DNA of 38,584 nucleotides from Crocinitomicaceae bacterium (GTDB lineage: Bacteria > Bacteroidota > Bacteroidia > Flavobacteriales_D > Crocinitomicaceae). The DNA is taken from contig JAQXCN010000085.1 in assembly GCA_029251865.1 (NCBI GenBank), forward strand, positions 1 to 38,584, in the 5' to 3' direction. Under the pieces are notes generated by a model that ran no database searches, was not told where the DNA came from, and saw only the letters and a list, made by a program, of their open reading frames with translations. The position numbers and the translations under genes are program-made. Positions 27,875-37,223 of the stretch are shown here, piece after piece; the first letter of the stretch is position 1, and each line of letters begins with the position of its first letter.

Positions 27875-30123
27875 TTTCTTATATTCAATTGAAGTAACTT
27901 TCTGTTGTCGATAACATTTGCCCGTTGATACAAACCATTAATCAAGTAACTTTCCTCAGAACGTTGTCTGTTTTGACTAAAGGTAATAGGTGTTTTAACT
28001 AATTTGGTAATTAGTTCTTTGTTCATTACATCCTTTTCAACTTGGAAGCTTTTTTTCTCAACAGGAACTGCTGTCGTTGTCAAGAATATTTTGTAAACAC
28101 CATTTTTTCCGACCATTGGAGGAAGTGATATATTTTCCTTATTATTTTTCGCAGCATACAGTGCGCCTGCGACCTTAGGGTCAATATTGTTAAGGCTTTT
28201 GAGTGAAATGCTTGCAGTTTGTATTTTGATGTTCTGTTCCTCTGAAATATCTTGAATAGAATTACTTCCAAAATCTTTAACGATTAATTCAGATTTTTTG
28301 GCGTTGATGTATGCCGTTCTCATTTCTTCCTCAACCTCATTGAAGCTTGGAGCTCCTTTTGATCTTGAAGAATAAACCATACCAATGACATAAGTATTCT
28401 TATCTCTAATTGGTCTTCCAACCAATGTGCCGACTTTAGAACCTTCTTTATAAGCTGCACGAATCAATCTATCTCCGGCATTTAAGCTGTTTAAGTAGGT
28501 AGCAGGGACAATTGGGTTATTGTCAACTAATTTAAGTGATCTTGCTCTGTAGGATTGCTCTTGAACAACAGAATCAAAGAATTTTCTTATTTCTTTTGGC
28601 GAGTTGAGCTTTTCAGTCCCTTGATAAAGCGCACTTAGTATATTGTCAGATTCTTTTTCTTTGGCATTCATTGTTTCTTCTGAAGGTTTAAATTCTTTAA
28701 AGATTGTAGCCAGTTTAGGTAGGTTTTTTTCATCTTTTTCAACAACTTCTACGATGTGTGTTCCAAGACTCGATTGAATAACAGATACTGATCCCGCAAC
28801 GTTTCCTGCACAGAATTCAGAAATTTCTTTACCATAGAATTTTGTTCTTGTTTGTTCTGGATAAATCAAGGTGAGTTCCAAAAGGTTGTCAAATTCAATA
28901 CTTACATCCGCAGAATTTGCTTTCGCTAGGCTTTCAAATGTTGCGTTTTTATCATTTGATGCTTGAATTTCTTTCAATAGACCATTAGCCAATACTACTG
29001 TTGCTGCTGAATCTCTATCTGCACTAACCTGAAGTAAAATATGCCTTGCTTTAATTCGTGCAGGTGTTTTTCCAATTACTTTTGATACCGCGTAATAGTC
29101 AAGTCCATTGGTTTGTGTTTTCATTTTTGGACCACATGCGTATGGGCCAACAATTGCTCCGATTTCAGCGTTTGCAAATGTTGAGTCCATGGTTTTTGGA
29201 TAGGTGAATAAATCATCTGCTTTGAAATGCCCTTCAGGAACGAATGTAGAACGTGAATTAAAGAACGATAATTTAATGTCACTTTTAGAATTAGAATATA
29301 TTGTATCATTACTAGCGTTAGCTAAGCCATTTTTAAAATTTTCAAATTTGGCGTTGAAGTCAGATGTGTCTTTTGATGAAGGTGCTTCGTCGATACTAAA
29401 AAACTTAACCACTTTATAAGCTTCATTACTTTGATATCTTGCGTCCCATTTATGAGCGGAGAAGTAAGTTGCAAGGTCCGCATCTTTTACTTCTATGTTT
29501 TCATTTGGTATTGCGTTGTTATTTTTCAATAAATAATCAATATCCTTTCTAAGGTTCTTATTATTAAAATCGTCTTTTGCCTCAAGGCTCGAAACGTAAA
29601 GCCCTTGTGTAACAACTTCTAAATACTTTTGATTCATTCTTTGATTTGAATAGTAGCGTTTCACACCATCCCATCTTGCTTTGTCTTTTTTAATATCATC
29701 AAGCTGTTGTTTTAACTTAACGCGACCATCTATTTTGGATTGTTCAGTAATCTGACCCGTTAGAGAGTCTGTAAAGAAAGAACGTATGTTCTGATCTGGG
29801 CAAATATCGAAACCGTCAGTAGCCATTAAATAACTATTCAGCTCTTTATCAGAAATTGAAATACCAAGATCTTGGTACTCTTTTGACATAATCATTGAAT
29901 CAATGAGTATTGGCCATGCATTATCTTGAAACTTCGAACGCAGGTATTCATATCTATTCATATCCACCTTCTCTCCAAAAACATGACCTACGCCGTATTC
30001 TCCAGTTGAACCAGCACCTCCGCGTGTACTAAAGAAATCACCCGCTATAAATGCAAGTAGCGCAAGACCGATAATGATTACAAGTAGAACTGACTTTTCT
30101 CTGATTTTCCCTATTAGTGCCAT
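27871..30123 (-). CDS. PpiD-like membrane-anchored peptidyl-prolyl isomerase / periplasmic foldase
   Basis: The 750-residue protein has one N-terminal membrane anchor (about residues 12-30, LLVIIIGLALLAFIAGDFF) and a periplasmic SurA_N-like chaperone region (about 45-260). A parvulin rotamase domain begins near 357 (IKARHILLQVSADRDSA) and runs to GSVSVIQSSLGTHIVEV. A second parvulin-like or C-terminal chaperone region extends to 750. PpiD-type proteins assist folding of proteins emerging from Sec and of outer-membrane proteins, useful with this window's load of exported proteins. It has its own promoter and is separated from the upstream repeat-protein gene by a strong terminator. Confidence 0.92.
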   Translation of the reverse strand: MALIGKIREKSVLLVIIIGLALLAFIAGDFFSTRGGAGSTGEYGVGHVFGEKVDMNRYEYLRSKFQDNAWPILIDSMIMSKEYQDLGISISDKELNSYLMATDGFDICPDQNIRSFFTDSLTGQITEQSKIDGRVKLKQQLDDIKKDKARWDGVKRYYSNQRMNQKYLEVVTQGLYVSSLEAKDDFNNKNLRKDIDYLLKNNNAIPNENIEVKDADLATYFSAHKWDARYQSNEAYKVVKFFSIDEAPSSKDTSDFNAKFENFKNGLANASNDTIYSNSKSDIKLSFFNSRSTFVPEGHFKADDLFTYPKTMDSTFANAEIGAIVGPYACGPKMKTQTNGLDYYAVSKVIGKTPARIKARHILLQVSADRDSAATVVLANGLLKEIQASNDKNATFESLAKANSADVSIEFDNLLELTLIYPEQTRTKFYGKEISEFCAGNVAGSVSVIQSSLGTHIVEVVEKDEKNLPKLATIFKEFKPSEETMNAKEKESDNILSALYQGTEKLNSPKEIRKFFDSVVQEQSYRARSLKLVDNNPIVPATYLNSLNAGDRLIRAAYKEGSKVGTLVGRPIRDKNTYVIGMVYSSRSKGAPSFNEVEEEMRTAYINAKKSELIVKDFGSNSIQDISEEQNIKIQTASISLKSLNNIDPKVAGALYAAKNNKENISLPPMVGKNGVYKIFLTTTAVPVEKKSFQVEKDVMNKELITKLVKTPITFSQNRQRSEESYLINGLYQRANVIDNRKLLQLNIRN

Positions 30124-30145
30124 AATCTATAATAATTTTAGTCTG

Positions 30146-30153
30146 CAAACATA
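30146..30153 (-). promoter_or_regulatory. -7 box of the ppiD-like gene
   Basis: TATGTTTG on the minus strand is a perfect TAnnTTTG box. Transcription would start near 30141, with an 18-nt leader to the ATG at 30123. A TTTTC stretch, not a TTG, occupies the -33 region. Confidence 0.65.
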
Positions 30154-30183
30154 CTAAGATTAAATGAGAAAACTGTAGTGAAA

Positions 30184-30211
30184 CCAATAAAAAAAGGCCT
30201 ATCGGCCTTTT
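30184..30211 (-). terminator. Intrinsic terminator of the 1454-residue repeat-protein gene
   Basis: On the minus strand AAAAGGCC, loop GATA and GGCCTTTT form an 8-bp stem followed by a further TTT and ATT. The upstream arm includes the TAG stop codon at 30201-30199, so the hairpin overlaps the end of the gene. It separates it from the downstream ppiD-like promoter. Confidence 0.85.
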
Positions 30212-33200
30212 CCTTTTCCTGCCGTTTTTGAAGGGGTTTTTGGGTTAGGGACCTCCTTGCTATTTGAACTATTATTTGGCTTGTTCGACTTTATATTAGA
30301 GGGCTTAGGTGTAGGTTTTTTGGTGTTCGATCCTCCTTTGTTTTTTTGTGTTGAGGTTGTCGGGGTAATGGATTTATTATTTTGTCCTGCTTTATTACCA
30401 TTTGTACCCATGTTACTTGAGCCATTACCTTGATTTTCGTCATCTGTATTACCACTAGGATCATTTTGTCCATTTGGACCACCACCACCTTGTCCAGGAT
30501 TCGAAACATCGACGCCATCGGTATTGTTTCCGTGACCGTTGTTACTATTAGAATTTCCAGAATTATTATTTCCATTAGAACCATTCATTCCGTTGTTTCC
30601 GTTTGAACCATTATTTCCTGTTTGGTAAATTACCTTAATATCAGAGTTCGCTATTCCGCATGTATTAGCAATCTTTATCGAAAACGTGTTGTTGCCTGGT
30701 ACTAAATTGACAGTTGTCGTCAATTCATCTGTATTACTATTGTAATTAAAACTAATAGGTGATCCGTTTAGTTTTAGTGTAATACTTGACGCGGTAAAGG
30801 CATTGTTTGCCAACACTTGTAAAGTGAATGTGCCATTTGTTACCACTGTGTTTACAAGTGCAGGATTAATCCAGTTTACCGATGGGTTTTTACATCGTAG
30901 GATTGAGAACTCCTTCGCATCAGAACCGCATGGGCTTACTGCGTAAACAGAGATTGTGTTTGAACCATTATTTAAAGGAATCAAGCCCGATAGGTTTCCA
31001 TTATTAATTTGAAAGTTTGAAGGAGCTATCGCATGGCCATTAACTGTTATTGTAATATTGGTATTCGCTGCATAGTTTTGAATAAATGCATTTAATTGGA
31101 CCTGTGCAGTCATTACTACAGATGGGGTGCTCGGATTCATGACGATTTGAGGTGTTAGACAAGGCTCATAAGAAATAGAGATGTTTTCAGTGTCCTCACC
31201 ACATGGGTTTTTAGCTCTGATAATTATGTTGTTTTGACCATCAGAAAGCATGACTTGAGTTTTGACTATACCATTGTTAAAGGCAAAAGGAATAGAAGTG
31301 CCACCATTTAAAACCGTAATCTGTCCCTGATTGGTGATATTCGTCAATTTCGCAATGACTTGAACCTTTTGGCTCGTACTCTCATGTGAGCTACTCGCCG
31401 GTAATTTTAAGCTTATATTCGGAGCTTGACAATCGTCATATACTACCGTCAAGTTCGCGCTTGCACTCCCACATGGGCTATTTACTGAAACCGTAATCGT
31501 ATTCAATCCTGGGTTAAGGGTTAAATTGCTTAATAAATTCCCTTGCATAAAGGAGTAGTTGAGGTTTTGTCCGTTTTGTTTCACTGAAATATACTGGGAC
31601 TGAGTTACATTACTCAACTGTGCTACTAGAGAGTAAGAAGGATTAGTTAAAGAAACATTTGTACCTCCACTTAAAGAACCCAAACTTGCGATTGTAATGG
31701 TGGGGTCTTTACAATCATTATAAATGATATGTAATGTTTCGACCGCTGTCCCACAGTCATTTGTAGCGCTCACATTAAAATAGTTATCACCAGGTATTAG
31801 TGCAATGTTTCCGTACAGGGTTTTATTTTGTGCATTGAAAATGAGGCCTTGCATACTATTCCCATTCAATTTGTAAGTGATATTTTGGGCTCCAAATATT
31901 TCATTAATTGTAAGATTCAAACCAAGACTCGATTGAGTTGTCACAAGTCCTGATTGAATTCCATTGAATACAATCGAAGGTGCAGTACAATTCTCAAAAT
32001 CAATTGTGAATACCTCGGAATCAGTTCCGCATCCGTTTTGAATATCAACTGAAATGGTATTAATTCCCGGTGCTAAAACTACAGAAAAGCTAAGCAAGTC
32101 ATTCATATATGAAGCAGCTGATATATTCATAAGCTTACCGTTAACTTTGATTTGAATGTTATTCTTGCTTACATCTGTGCCTGTTATTTGAATATCAATA
32201 TTTTGATTTTGAATATTCGTAGTTGCTCCTGAAGCTGTTGGGTGAATCAACTCTATAACAGGAGGTTCACATAGTTCGTAAATTATTGTGCTGCTAATAG
32301 TCCCTTGTCCGCAGTCGTTAGCAAAATCAATTTGAATATTGTTTTGCCCTGGGGTCAGTGATAGATTGCCTTGTAAAAGTCCAGTTGAAGGGTTGAAGTT
32401 GAAACCAAATAACTGATTGTTGTTTACAAAAAGTCTGATCAGTCCAGCATCCGTTATCCCAAGAATATTTGCTTGAATTAAAAGACTAGATGACGCCACA
32501 GTTGCTGTTGATAATGGATTAACAAAGGTTCCTGAAGGTGCTGAGCAATTTGAATATTCAACGTTTAATCGATCAGTGTCACTTCCGCAGCTATTTGAGG
32601 CAGTGATGAAAAATGTATTATTCCCTTCGGTTAGCGCAACAGATGCTGTTAACGTTTTAGAATTCATGTCAAAGTTAAAAGGTACCGAGAGCTGATTTAT
32701 ATTGGTAAATACAATCTCTGAGGCACTACTTACATTAAGGATTTGAGCATTAACGATGAGGACACCTTCGTTTACTTGTGCATTGTTTGCGTTTAAAACA
32801 TTCACTACTGGAGCTTGGCACGGCGTGTTGGTGAAGGTGATGTTTATTTGATCTGTATCTCCACCACAGTTGTTAATTGCTGAAATGTAGAATGTATTTG
32901 TTCCCTCTGATAATGGAACTGATGCCGTCAAGGTCTTTGAATTAAAGTCATAATTAAATGGCAAAACTACTTGGTTCGTATTTGTGAGCTTTATTTCTGA
33001 GATGTTGTTGACATTTTCAATCAGCGCACTGATTGTTATTACACCTTGACTCGCTGATGAATTATTACTGTTAATGACATTAACTTCTGGTGAAGGACAA
33101 CTTATATTTGTATGTTGTACCGTTATTTGTTCAGAATCACCGCCGCAACTATTTGCAGCCGAAATGAAAAACAAATTGTTTCCTTCTACGAGATTAACAG

Positions 33201-34563
33201 TTGCAGAAAGCATTTTTGTATTTACATCGAAATTAAAGGCAAGTTGCACTTGATTTGCGTTAGTTAATTTTATTGCTGATGCGTTATTAACATTTTCGAT
33301 TTGTGCACTAATGGACATCGTACCATCACTAATTGAATTGTTATTAGATGTTAAGATATTGACGATTGGAGAAGGGCAGCTTGTGAATCCAGAAGAAGAA
33401 CTTGTTGTATTTTGTACGTTTAGACGTGCCATATCACTACCACAAGACGTTTTAGCATTTATAAAAAAGGTATTATTCCCAGGTGCTAATGTTACTGTTG
33501 CGGTCACTTTATTCGTAAATGAATCGTAATCAAATGGAAGAGGCATCTGATTCATGTCCGTAAGTTTTATATCACCAACAGAACTTACGTTCGTTAATTG
33601 GGCTTCGATAGTCATTGTGCCTTGACTTGATGATGTGTTATTGGTATTTAGAATATTTACAACAGGAGAAGGACAACTCGTAAATCCTGAGGATGAATTG
33701 TTAGAGGAGGTTGGTGGTTTTGGATTTGGGCGTGGAGTACGCGAGGTGTTTCCTGAACCCCCAAGTCTAAATCTTATAAATGCAGAGGTGTAATGGTATA
33801 AATCATTTTCAAGCATCGGCGTTTCTGAAACATAACCATCAAACTGGTCCCCACGCGTAAATGTAGTTTTATGTTCTAGACCGATGGATGTTTTCCCAAA
33901 ATCATAGGCAAGTCCAAAACCAAGACTCGGCATGAAAAGCTTTTGCTTGCGGATTAGATCTGTTTCGAAGTCAAAATCCAAATCATTATTCAGCATTTCA
34001 GTTTCAGAATATAATTCAGCCTCATTAAACTCATTTAATGAAGTCAAGTCTGCTTTGATTGTTTTCCACGAAAAGCCTAAGCCTCCAAAAATGTATGGGT
34101 CAAATCCAGTTTTCTCACGAATTTTATTCAAGTGAATGACCAGCTCAAGACTTAAACGTCTGAGATCTGTATAGTAATTAGGTATGAAGCCACCATATTG
34201 TGTATTGTAAAGATCATAAATATCTTGTGCGTTATCGTTAATAGAAGTCATAGATGAATCAAGTTCTGAATTTTGCCCATACCAGTGGCCATGCAAGTAG
34301 CGCCCTCGCAAGTCAAAACTTAGTAGCTTACCGTAATCATAGTTGTAGGATTTACCAAGAAATATACTCCAGCCCGTTGGACTCGTAGACCTTCCTTCAA
34401 ATGCTTCTCTGATAGCGAATGAATTGTCAACATCAGAACTACTCCAAGTAATCCCAGTATTGAATCCAATAAACCATTTTGAATCGTAATTGCTCTTGTT
34501 TTTTTGTCCATATAGACCTCCAAACATTAAAAAAGTAAAAACTAATAGGTATAAATTTTTCAT
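30199..34563 (-). CDS. Large outer-membrane/surface protein: beta-barrel domain, eleven two-cysteine repeats, low-complexity basic tail
   Basis: The 1454-residue protein has a signal peptide (1-19, GGLYGQ). Residues about 25-280 resemble an outer-membrane beta-barrel (WFIGFNTGITW ... FGLAYDFG ... YTSAFIRFRLGG). Eleven repeats of about 90 residues follow (about 291-1315; nucleotides 30620-33690). Each opens with CxxP and closes with LxxGxNxxxxxAxxxCG, so one disulphide-closed, probably Ig-like module per repeat. Repeats 1-4 are most alike, indicating recent expansion. The tail (about 1316-1454) is Asn/Gly-rich, then Lys/Pro/Ser-rich, ending KTAGKGKGR. No T9SS sorting domain is seen. I do not recognise the family. 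Adhesion or a structural surface role is inferred. Confidence 0.8.
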   Translation of the reverse strand: MKNLYLLVFTFLMFGGLYGQKNKSNYDSKWFIGFNTGITWSSSDVDNSFAIREAFEGRSTSPTGWSIFLGKSYNYDYGKLLSFDLRGRYLHGHWYGQNSELDSSMTSINDNAQDIYDLYNTQYGGFIPNYYTDLRRLSLELVIHLNKIREKTGFDPYIFGGLGFSWKTIKADLTSLNEFNEAELYSETEMLNNDLDFDFETDLIRKQKLFMPSLGFGLAYDFGKTSIGLEHKTTFTRGDQFDGYVSETPMLENDLYHYTSAFIRFRLGGSGNTSRTPRPNPKPPTSSNNSSSGFTSCPSPVVNILNTNNTSSSQGTMTIEAQLTNVSSVGDIKLTDMNQMPLPFDYDSFTNKVTATVTLAPGNNTFFINAKTSCGSDMARLNVQNTTSSSSGFTSCPSPIVNILTSNNNSISDGTMSISAQIENVNNASAIKLTNANQVQLAFNFDVNTKMLSATVNLVEGNNLFFISAANSCGGDSEQITVQHTNISCPSPEVNVINSNNSSASQGVITISALIENVNNISEIKLTNTNQVVLPFNYDFNSKTLTASVPLSEGTNTFYISAINNCGGDTDQINITFTNTPCQAPVVNVLNANNAQVNEGVLIVNAQILNVSSASEIVFTNINQLSVPFNFDMNSKTLTASVALTEGNNTFFITASNSCGSDTDRLNVEYSNCSAPSGTFVNPLSTATVASSSLLIQANILGITDAGLIRLFVNNNQLFGFNFNPSTGLLQGNLSLTPGQNNIQIDFANDCGQGTISSTIIYELCEPPVIELIHPTASGATTNIQNQNIDIQITGTDVSKNNIQIKVNGKLMNISAASYMNDLLSFSVVLAPGINTISVDIQNGCGTDSEVFTIDFENCTAPSIVFNGIQSGLVTTQSSLGLNLTINEIFGAQNITYKLNGNSMQGLIFNAQNKTLYGNIALIPGDNYFNVSATNDCGTAVETLHIIYNDCKDPTITIASLGSLSGGTNVSLTNPSYSLVAQLSNVTQSQYISVKQNGQNLNYSFMQGNLLSNLTLNPGLNTITVSVNSPCGSASANLTVVYDDCQAPNISLKLPASSSHESTSQKVQVIAKLTNITNQGQITVLNGGTSIPFAFNNGIVKTQVMLSDGQNNIIIRAKNPCGEDTENISISYEPCLTPQIVMNPSTPSVVMTAQVQLNAFIQNYAANTNITITVNGHAIAPSNFQINNGNLSGLIPLNNGSNTISVYAVSPCGSDAKEFSILRCKNPSVNWINPALVNTVVTNGTFTLQVLANNAFTASSITLKLNGSPISFNYNSNTDELTTTVNLVPGNNTFSIKIANTCGIANSDIKVIYQTGNNGSNGNNGMNGSNGNNNSGNSNSNNGHGNNTDGVDVSNPGQGGGGPNGQNDPSGNTDDENQGNGSSNMGTNGNKAGQNNKSITPTTSTQKNKGGSNTKKPTPKPSNIKSNKPNNSSNSKEVPNPKTPSKTAGKGKGR
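30620..33690 (-). repeat. Eleven tandem coding repeats of about 270-285 nt
   Basis: The repeats start at each CxxP motif: CPSP three times, then CQAP, CSAP, CEPP, CTAP, CKDP, CQAP, CLTP and CKNP. Each ends with CG followed by a beta strand. Repeats 1-4 also share internal phrases (NVNN or NVSS, then a block ending NQ, then LPFNYD or its variants), absent or degraded in repeats 5-11. Confidence 0.85.
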
Positions 34564-34601
34564 AGTAATAGGTGTTTTGCTTGCTATTGGAATTATTGTG
34601 C

Positions 34602-34633
34602 CAAATTAAATAAAATATAAACGCTAAGACAAG
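34602..34633 (-). promoter_or_regulatory. Probable promoter of the repeat-protein gene
   Basis: A TTG at 34633-34631 and TTAATTTG at 34609-34602 (one mismatch to TAnnTTTG) have the same 24-nt offset as the queA promoter. The implied leader is about 35 nt. The rest of the 145-nt gap (34564-34708) shows no gene or terminator. Confidence 0.5.
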
Positions 34634-34708
34634 TGACTTGACCTTCTCAACTTAAAAGGTAGATTGACATTACGTTTTAGCGATTTGTTAAAGTTTTGTT
34701 ATTTTAAT

Positions 34709-35596
34709 CTATGGATAGTATTCGTAGGATTTGAATCTAACAATGGAGATAAAGTTCGTTCCGGGGTTTCTGCGAATGATGGAATACAATAGTTGTGTTT
34801 TGTTATCATAAACAAGTTGTAACTCATCAATTAATGTTCCCATTTTTTTATGCAGTCGTTCTTTTAGGTTCCCAAACGGATCATAGGCAAAAGAGATACT
34901 CTCAACAGCTTCTGCATTTTTATTGTAGAAGGTTTTTATGGTGTCTAAATAGCCTTTTTTGTTGTAGTTATATTTTTTCGTTGAGATTGTACCACTTCTT
35001 TTAAGTTTTTCTTGGCTTGATATTAGGTAGCCATCACCATCATTTTGTTTTGATGAAATGAGATAAGGTAAGCCGTATGAATTGTATGTCGTTTTTTTGT
35101 TGTTATAATAACTGAAGGATTCTTGATTTACTTGGATGCTCTTTGTCGTTATTCCGAATTCATCTATTGCTACCCTATAATTTGTGATATTTATGATTCG
35201 TCCCAGGCTATCGTATTGAAGTTTTTGCTCCGTAACACCGGCATATTCTGTTTTTTTTATGGACGAAATTTGCCCATTTGAGTTAAAATTGAAGAAGTGC
35301 ACTGTTGTGTCTAATTTCTTCCCATTCCATTTTAAATCGACCAATGAAATCATTCTTCCTAATTTATCAAACATGTAGCTATACGAACCAGGGACTTCGC
35401 GAATTAAATCACCATCTTTTTTAAAAGAATAGGTGCCAGTGATTTTCTTGATTTTATTGTTTACAATAAATTGAGCATTGAAGAATTGATTTTCACTAAA
35501 AGCTTCTCCATTTTGATTAAGGACCATCTGACAATGCATTGAGAAAGCAGCGAAAAACGCCAGCGTTGAGAAAATAAGACGGTTGATCAATTTCAA
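34709..35596 (-). CDS. Exported protein with YD/RHS-like repeats, function unknown
   Basis: The 295-residue protein has a signal peptide (about 1-22, FSMHCQ). It contains degenerate tyrosine/glycine-rich repeats resembling YD repeats: YMFDKLGRMISLVD, LQYDSLGRIINITN, YNKKGYLDTIKTF and FAYDPFGNLKERLH. In large RHS or wall-associated proteins such repeats form a spiral beta-shell, but here there are too few to enclose anything, so they probably make a small open beta-sheet. No C-terminal toxin or sorting domain is present. It follows the glycyl-tRNA synthetase gene by 3 nt and so shares its promoter. It is a paralogue-rich type of protein in Bacteroidota. Function unknown. Confidence 0.75.
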   Translation of the reverse strand: MKLINRLIFSTLAFFAAFSMHCQMVLNQNGEAFSENQFFNAQFIVNNKIKKITGTYSFKKDGDLIREVPGSYSYMFDKLGRMISLVDLKWNGKKLDTTVHFFNFNSNGQISSIKKTEYAGVTEQKLQYDSLGRIINITNYRVAIDEFGITTKSIQVNQESFSYYNNKKTTYNSYGLPYLISSKQNDGDGYLISSQEKLKRSGTISTKKYNYNKKGYLDTIKTFYNKNAEAVESISFAYDPFGNLKERLHKKMGTLIDELQLVYDNKTQLLYSIIRRNPGTNFISIVRFKSYEYYP

Positions 35597-35599
35597 AAT

Positions 35600-37144
35600 T
35601 TAAGCCAAATTAGTGAGCAGGTTTTTCCAGCCCAATTGCTGATTTAGGATATGTTCAATTTCATCTAAAGAGACTCGTTCTTGTTTCATGGAATCACGGA
35701 ACCTGATAGTTGCTGTATTATCATCTTTTGTTTGATGATCAATGGTGACGCAAATAGGAGTGCCTATAGCATCTTGTCTTCTGTATCTTTTACCAATAGA
35801 ATCTTTAATATCTATTTGGAAATTGTAGTCAAACTTAAGCTTATTTGCCAGGTCATTTGCAAGTTCGGGCAGGCCATCTTTTTTAACAAGTGGTAAAATA
35901 GCGACTTTAACGGGTGCCAGTGGTGCTGGTATTTTCAGAACAACTCTTGATGCGTTATCGTCAAGGATTTCTTTGGTAAATGCGGCACTTAGTACAGCCA
36001 GAAACATCCTATCAAGTCCAATAGAGGTTTCAATAACATATGGTACGTAGCTTTCGTTGCGTTCTGGGTCAAAATAACTTAATTTTTTATTAGAATGTTT
36101 TTCGTGCTGTTTCAAGTCAAAATCTGTTCTCGAGTGAATCCCTTCAAGTTCTTTGAAGCCCATAGGGAAGTCGAATTCTATGTCACATGCGGCATTGGCA
36201 TAGTGCGCGAGTTTAATATGGTCATGGAATCGATGCAAGTCTTCGCCTAGGTTAAGATTTTTGTGCCATTTTTCTCTTTGGGTTTTCCAATAGTCGTACC
36301 ATTTTAATTCTTCTCCAGGTGGAACAAAAAATTGCATTTCCATTTGCTCAAATTCACGCATTCTAAATATAAATTGTCTTGCGATAATTTCATTTCGAAA
36401 GGCTTTCCCTATTTGAGCGATTCCGAATGGGATTTTCATTCGCCCTGATTTTTGCACATTTAGGAAGTTTACAAATATACCCTGAGCGGTTTCAGGTCTG
36501 AGGTATATTGTTGAGGCATCTCCAGCAACTGAACCCATTTCAGTTGAAAACATAAGGTTAAATTGTCGCACTTCAGTCCAGTTTTTTGAACCTGAAATTG
36601 GACATGAGATTTCTAGCTCAACAATAAGAGCTCTGAGTGCTTCTAAATCATTTTCTTCTAATGATTTTTTCATTGAAGCTTCAATATCATCTATTTTCTT
36701 TTGGTTTCTAAGCACATTGGGATTGGTTTTTCTAAATTCAATTTCATCAAATTGATCTGCAAAACGTTTTTTCCCTTTGGTTATTTCTTTGAGAATTTTT
36801 TTGTTAATCTTCTCCATGTGTTCTTCTAAAAGAACGTCAGCTCGGTATCTTTTTTTTGAGTCTTTATTATCAATTAAAGGATCATTAAAAGCATCGACAT
36901 GTCCTGAGGCTTTCCATGTAGTAGGATGCATAAATATGGATGCGTCAAGACCAACAATATTTTGGTGCATTTGTGTCATAGACTTCCACCAATATTGTTT
37001 TATATTATTCTTGAGTTCAGCCCCCAACTGCCCATAGTCATATGTAGCTGCAAGTCCATCATAAATTTCTGATGAAGGAAATACAAAGCCATATTCCTTT
37101 GCATGCGAAATTATTTCCTTGAGCTTATCTTGTTTTTGTTCCAT
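35600..37144 (-). CDS. glyS: Glycyl-tRNA synthetase (dimeric, eukaryote/archaea-like type)
   Basis: A single-chain class II synthetase of 514 residues, the alpha2 type used by Bacteroidota rather than the GlyQ/GlyS tetramer. Landmarks are HAKEYGFVFPSSEIYDGLAATYDYGQLG at the N-terminus (quoted regions 14-41), motif 2 RNEIIARQFIFRMREFEQME and motif 3 SIGLDRMFLAVL. An anticodon-binding domain spans about 415-514 (LAPVKVAILPLV). It may also be called glyQS. The protein start is fixed by the conserved N-terminus. The promoter box ends only 4 nt before the ATG, so the mRNA is leaderless or nearly so. The YD-like exported protein gene follows by 3 nt. Confidence 0.96.
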   Translation of the reverse strand: MEQKQDKLKEIISHAKEYGFVFPSSEIYDGLAATYDYGQLGAELKNNIKQYWWKSMTQMHQNIVGLDASIFMHPTTWKASGHVDAFNDPLIDNKDSKKRYRADVLLEEHMEKINKKILKEITKGKKRFADQFDEIEFRKTNPNVLRNQKKIDDIEASMKKSLEENDLEALRALIVELEISCPISGSKNWTEVRQFNLMFSTEMGSVAGDASTIYLRPETAQGIFVNFLNVQKSGRMKIPFGIAQIGKAFRNEIIARQFIFRMREFEQMEMQFFVPPGEELKWYDYWKTQREKWHKNLNLGEDLHRFHDHIKLAHYANAACDIEFDFPMGFKELEGIHSRTDFDLKQHEKHSNKKLSYFDPERNESYVPYVIETSIGLDRMFLAVLSAAFTKEILDDNASRVVLKIPAPLAPVKVAILPLVKKDGLPELANDLANKLKFDYNFQIDIKDSIGKRYRRQDAIGTPICVTIDHQTKDDNTATIRFRDSMKQERVSLDEIEHILNQQLGWKNLLTNLA

Positions 37145-37148
37145 GAAA

Positions 37149-37156
37149 CAAAGATA
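37149..37156 (-). promoter_or_regulatory. -7 box of glyS
   Basis: TATCTTTG on the minus strand is a perfect TAnnTTTG box, with only 4 nt (TTTC) between it and the ATG at 37144-37142. No TTG is seen at the expected -33 distance. The start point would fall on or next to the A of the ATG. Confidence 0.65.
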
Positions 37157-37223
37157 GTGCAGTTCTGTACTTTTTGATGAATTATGACATAAATTATGAA
37201 GGAATAATATGTTAAATTAGCCT

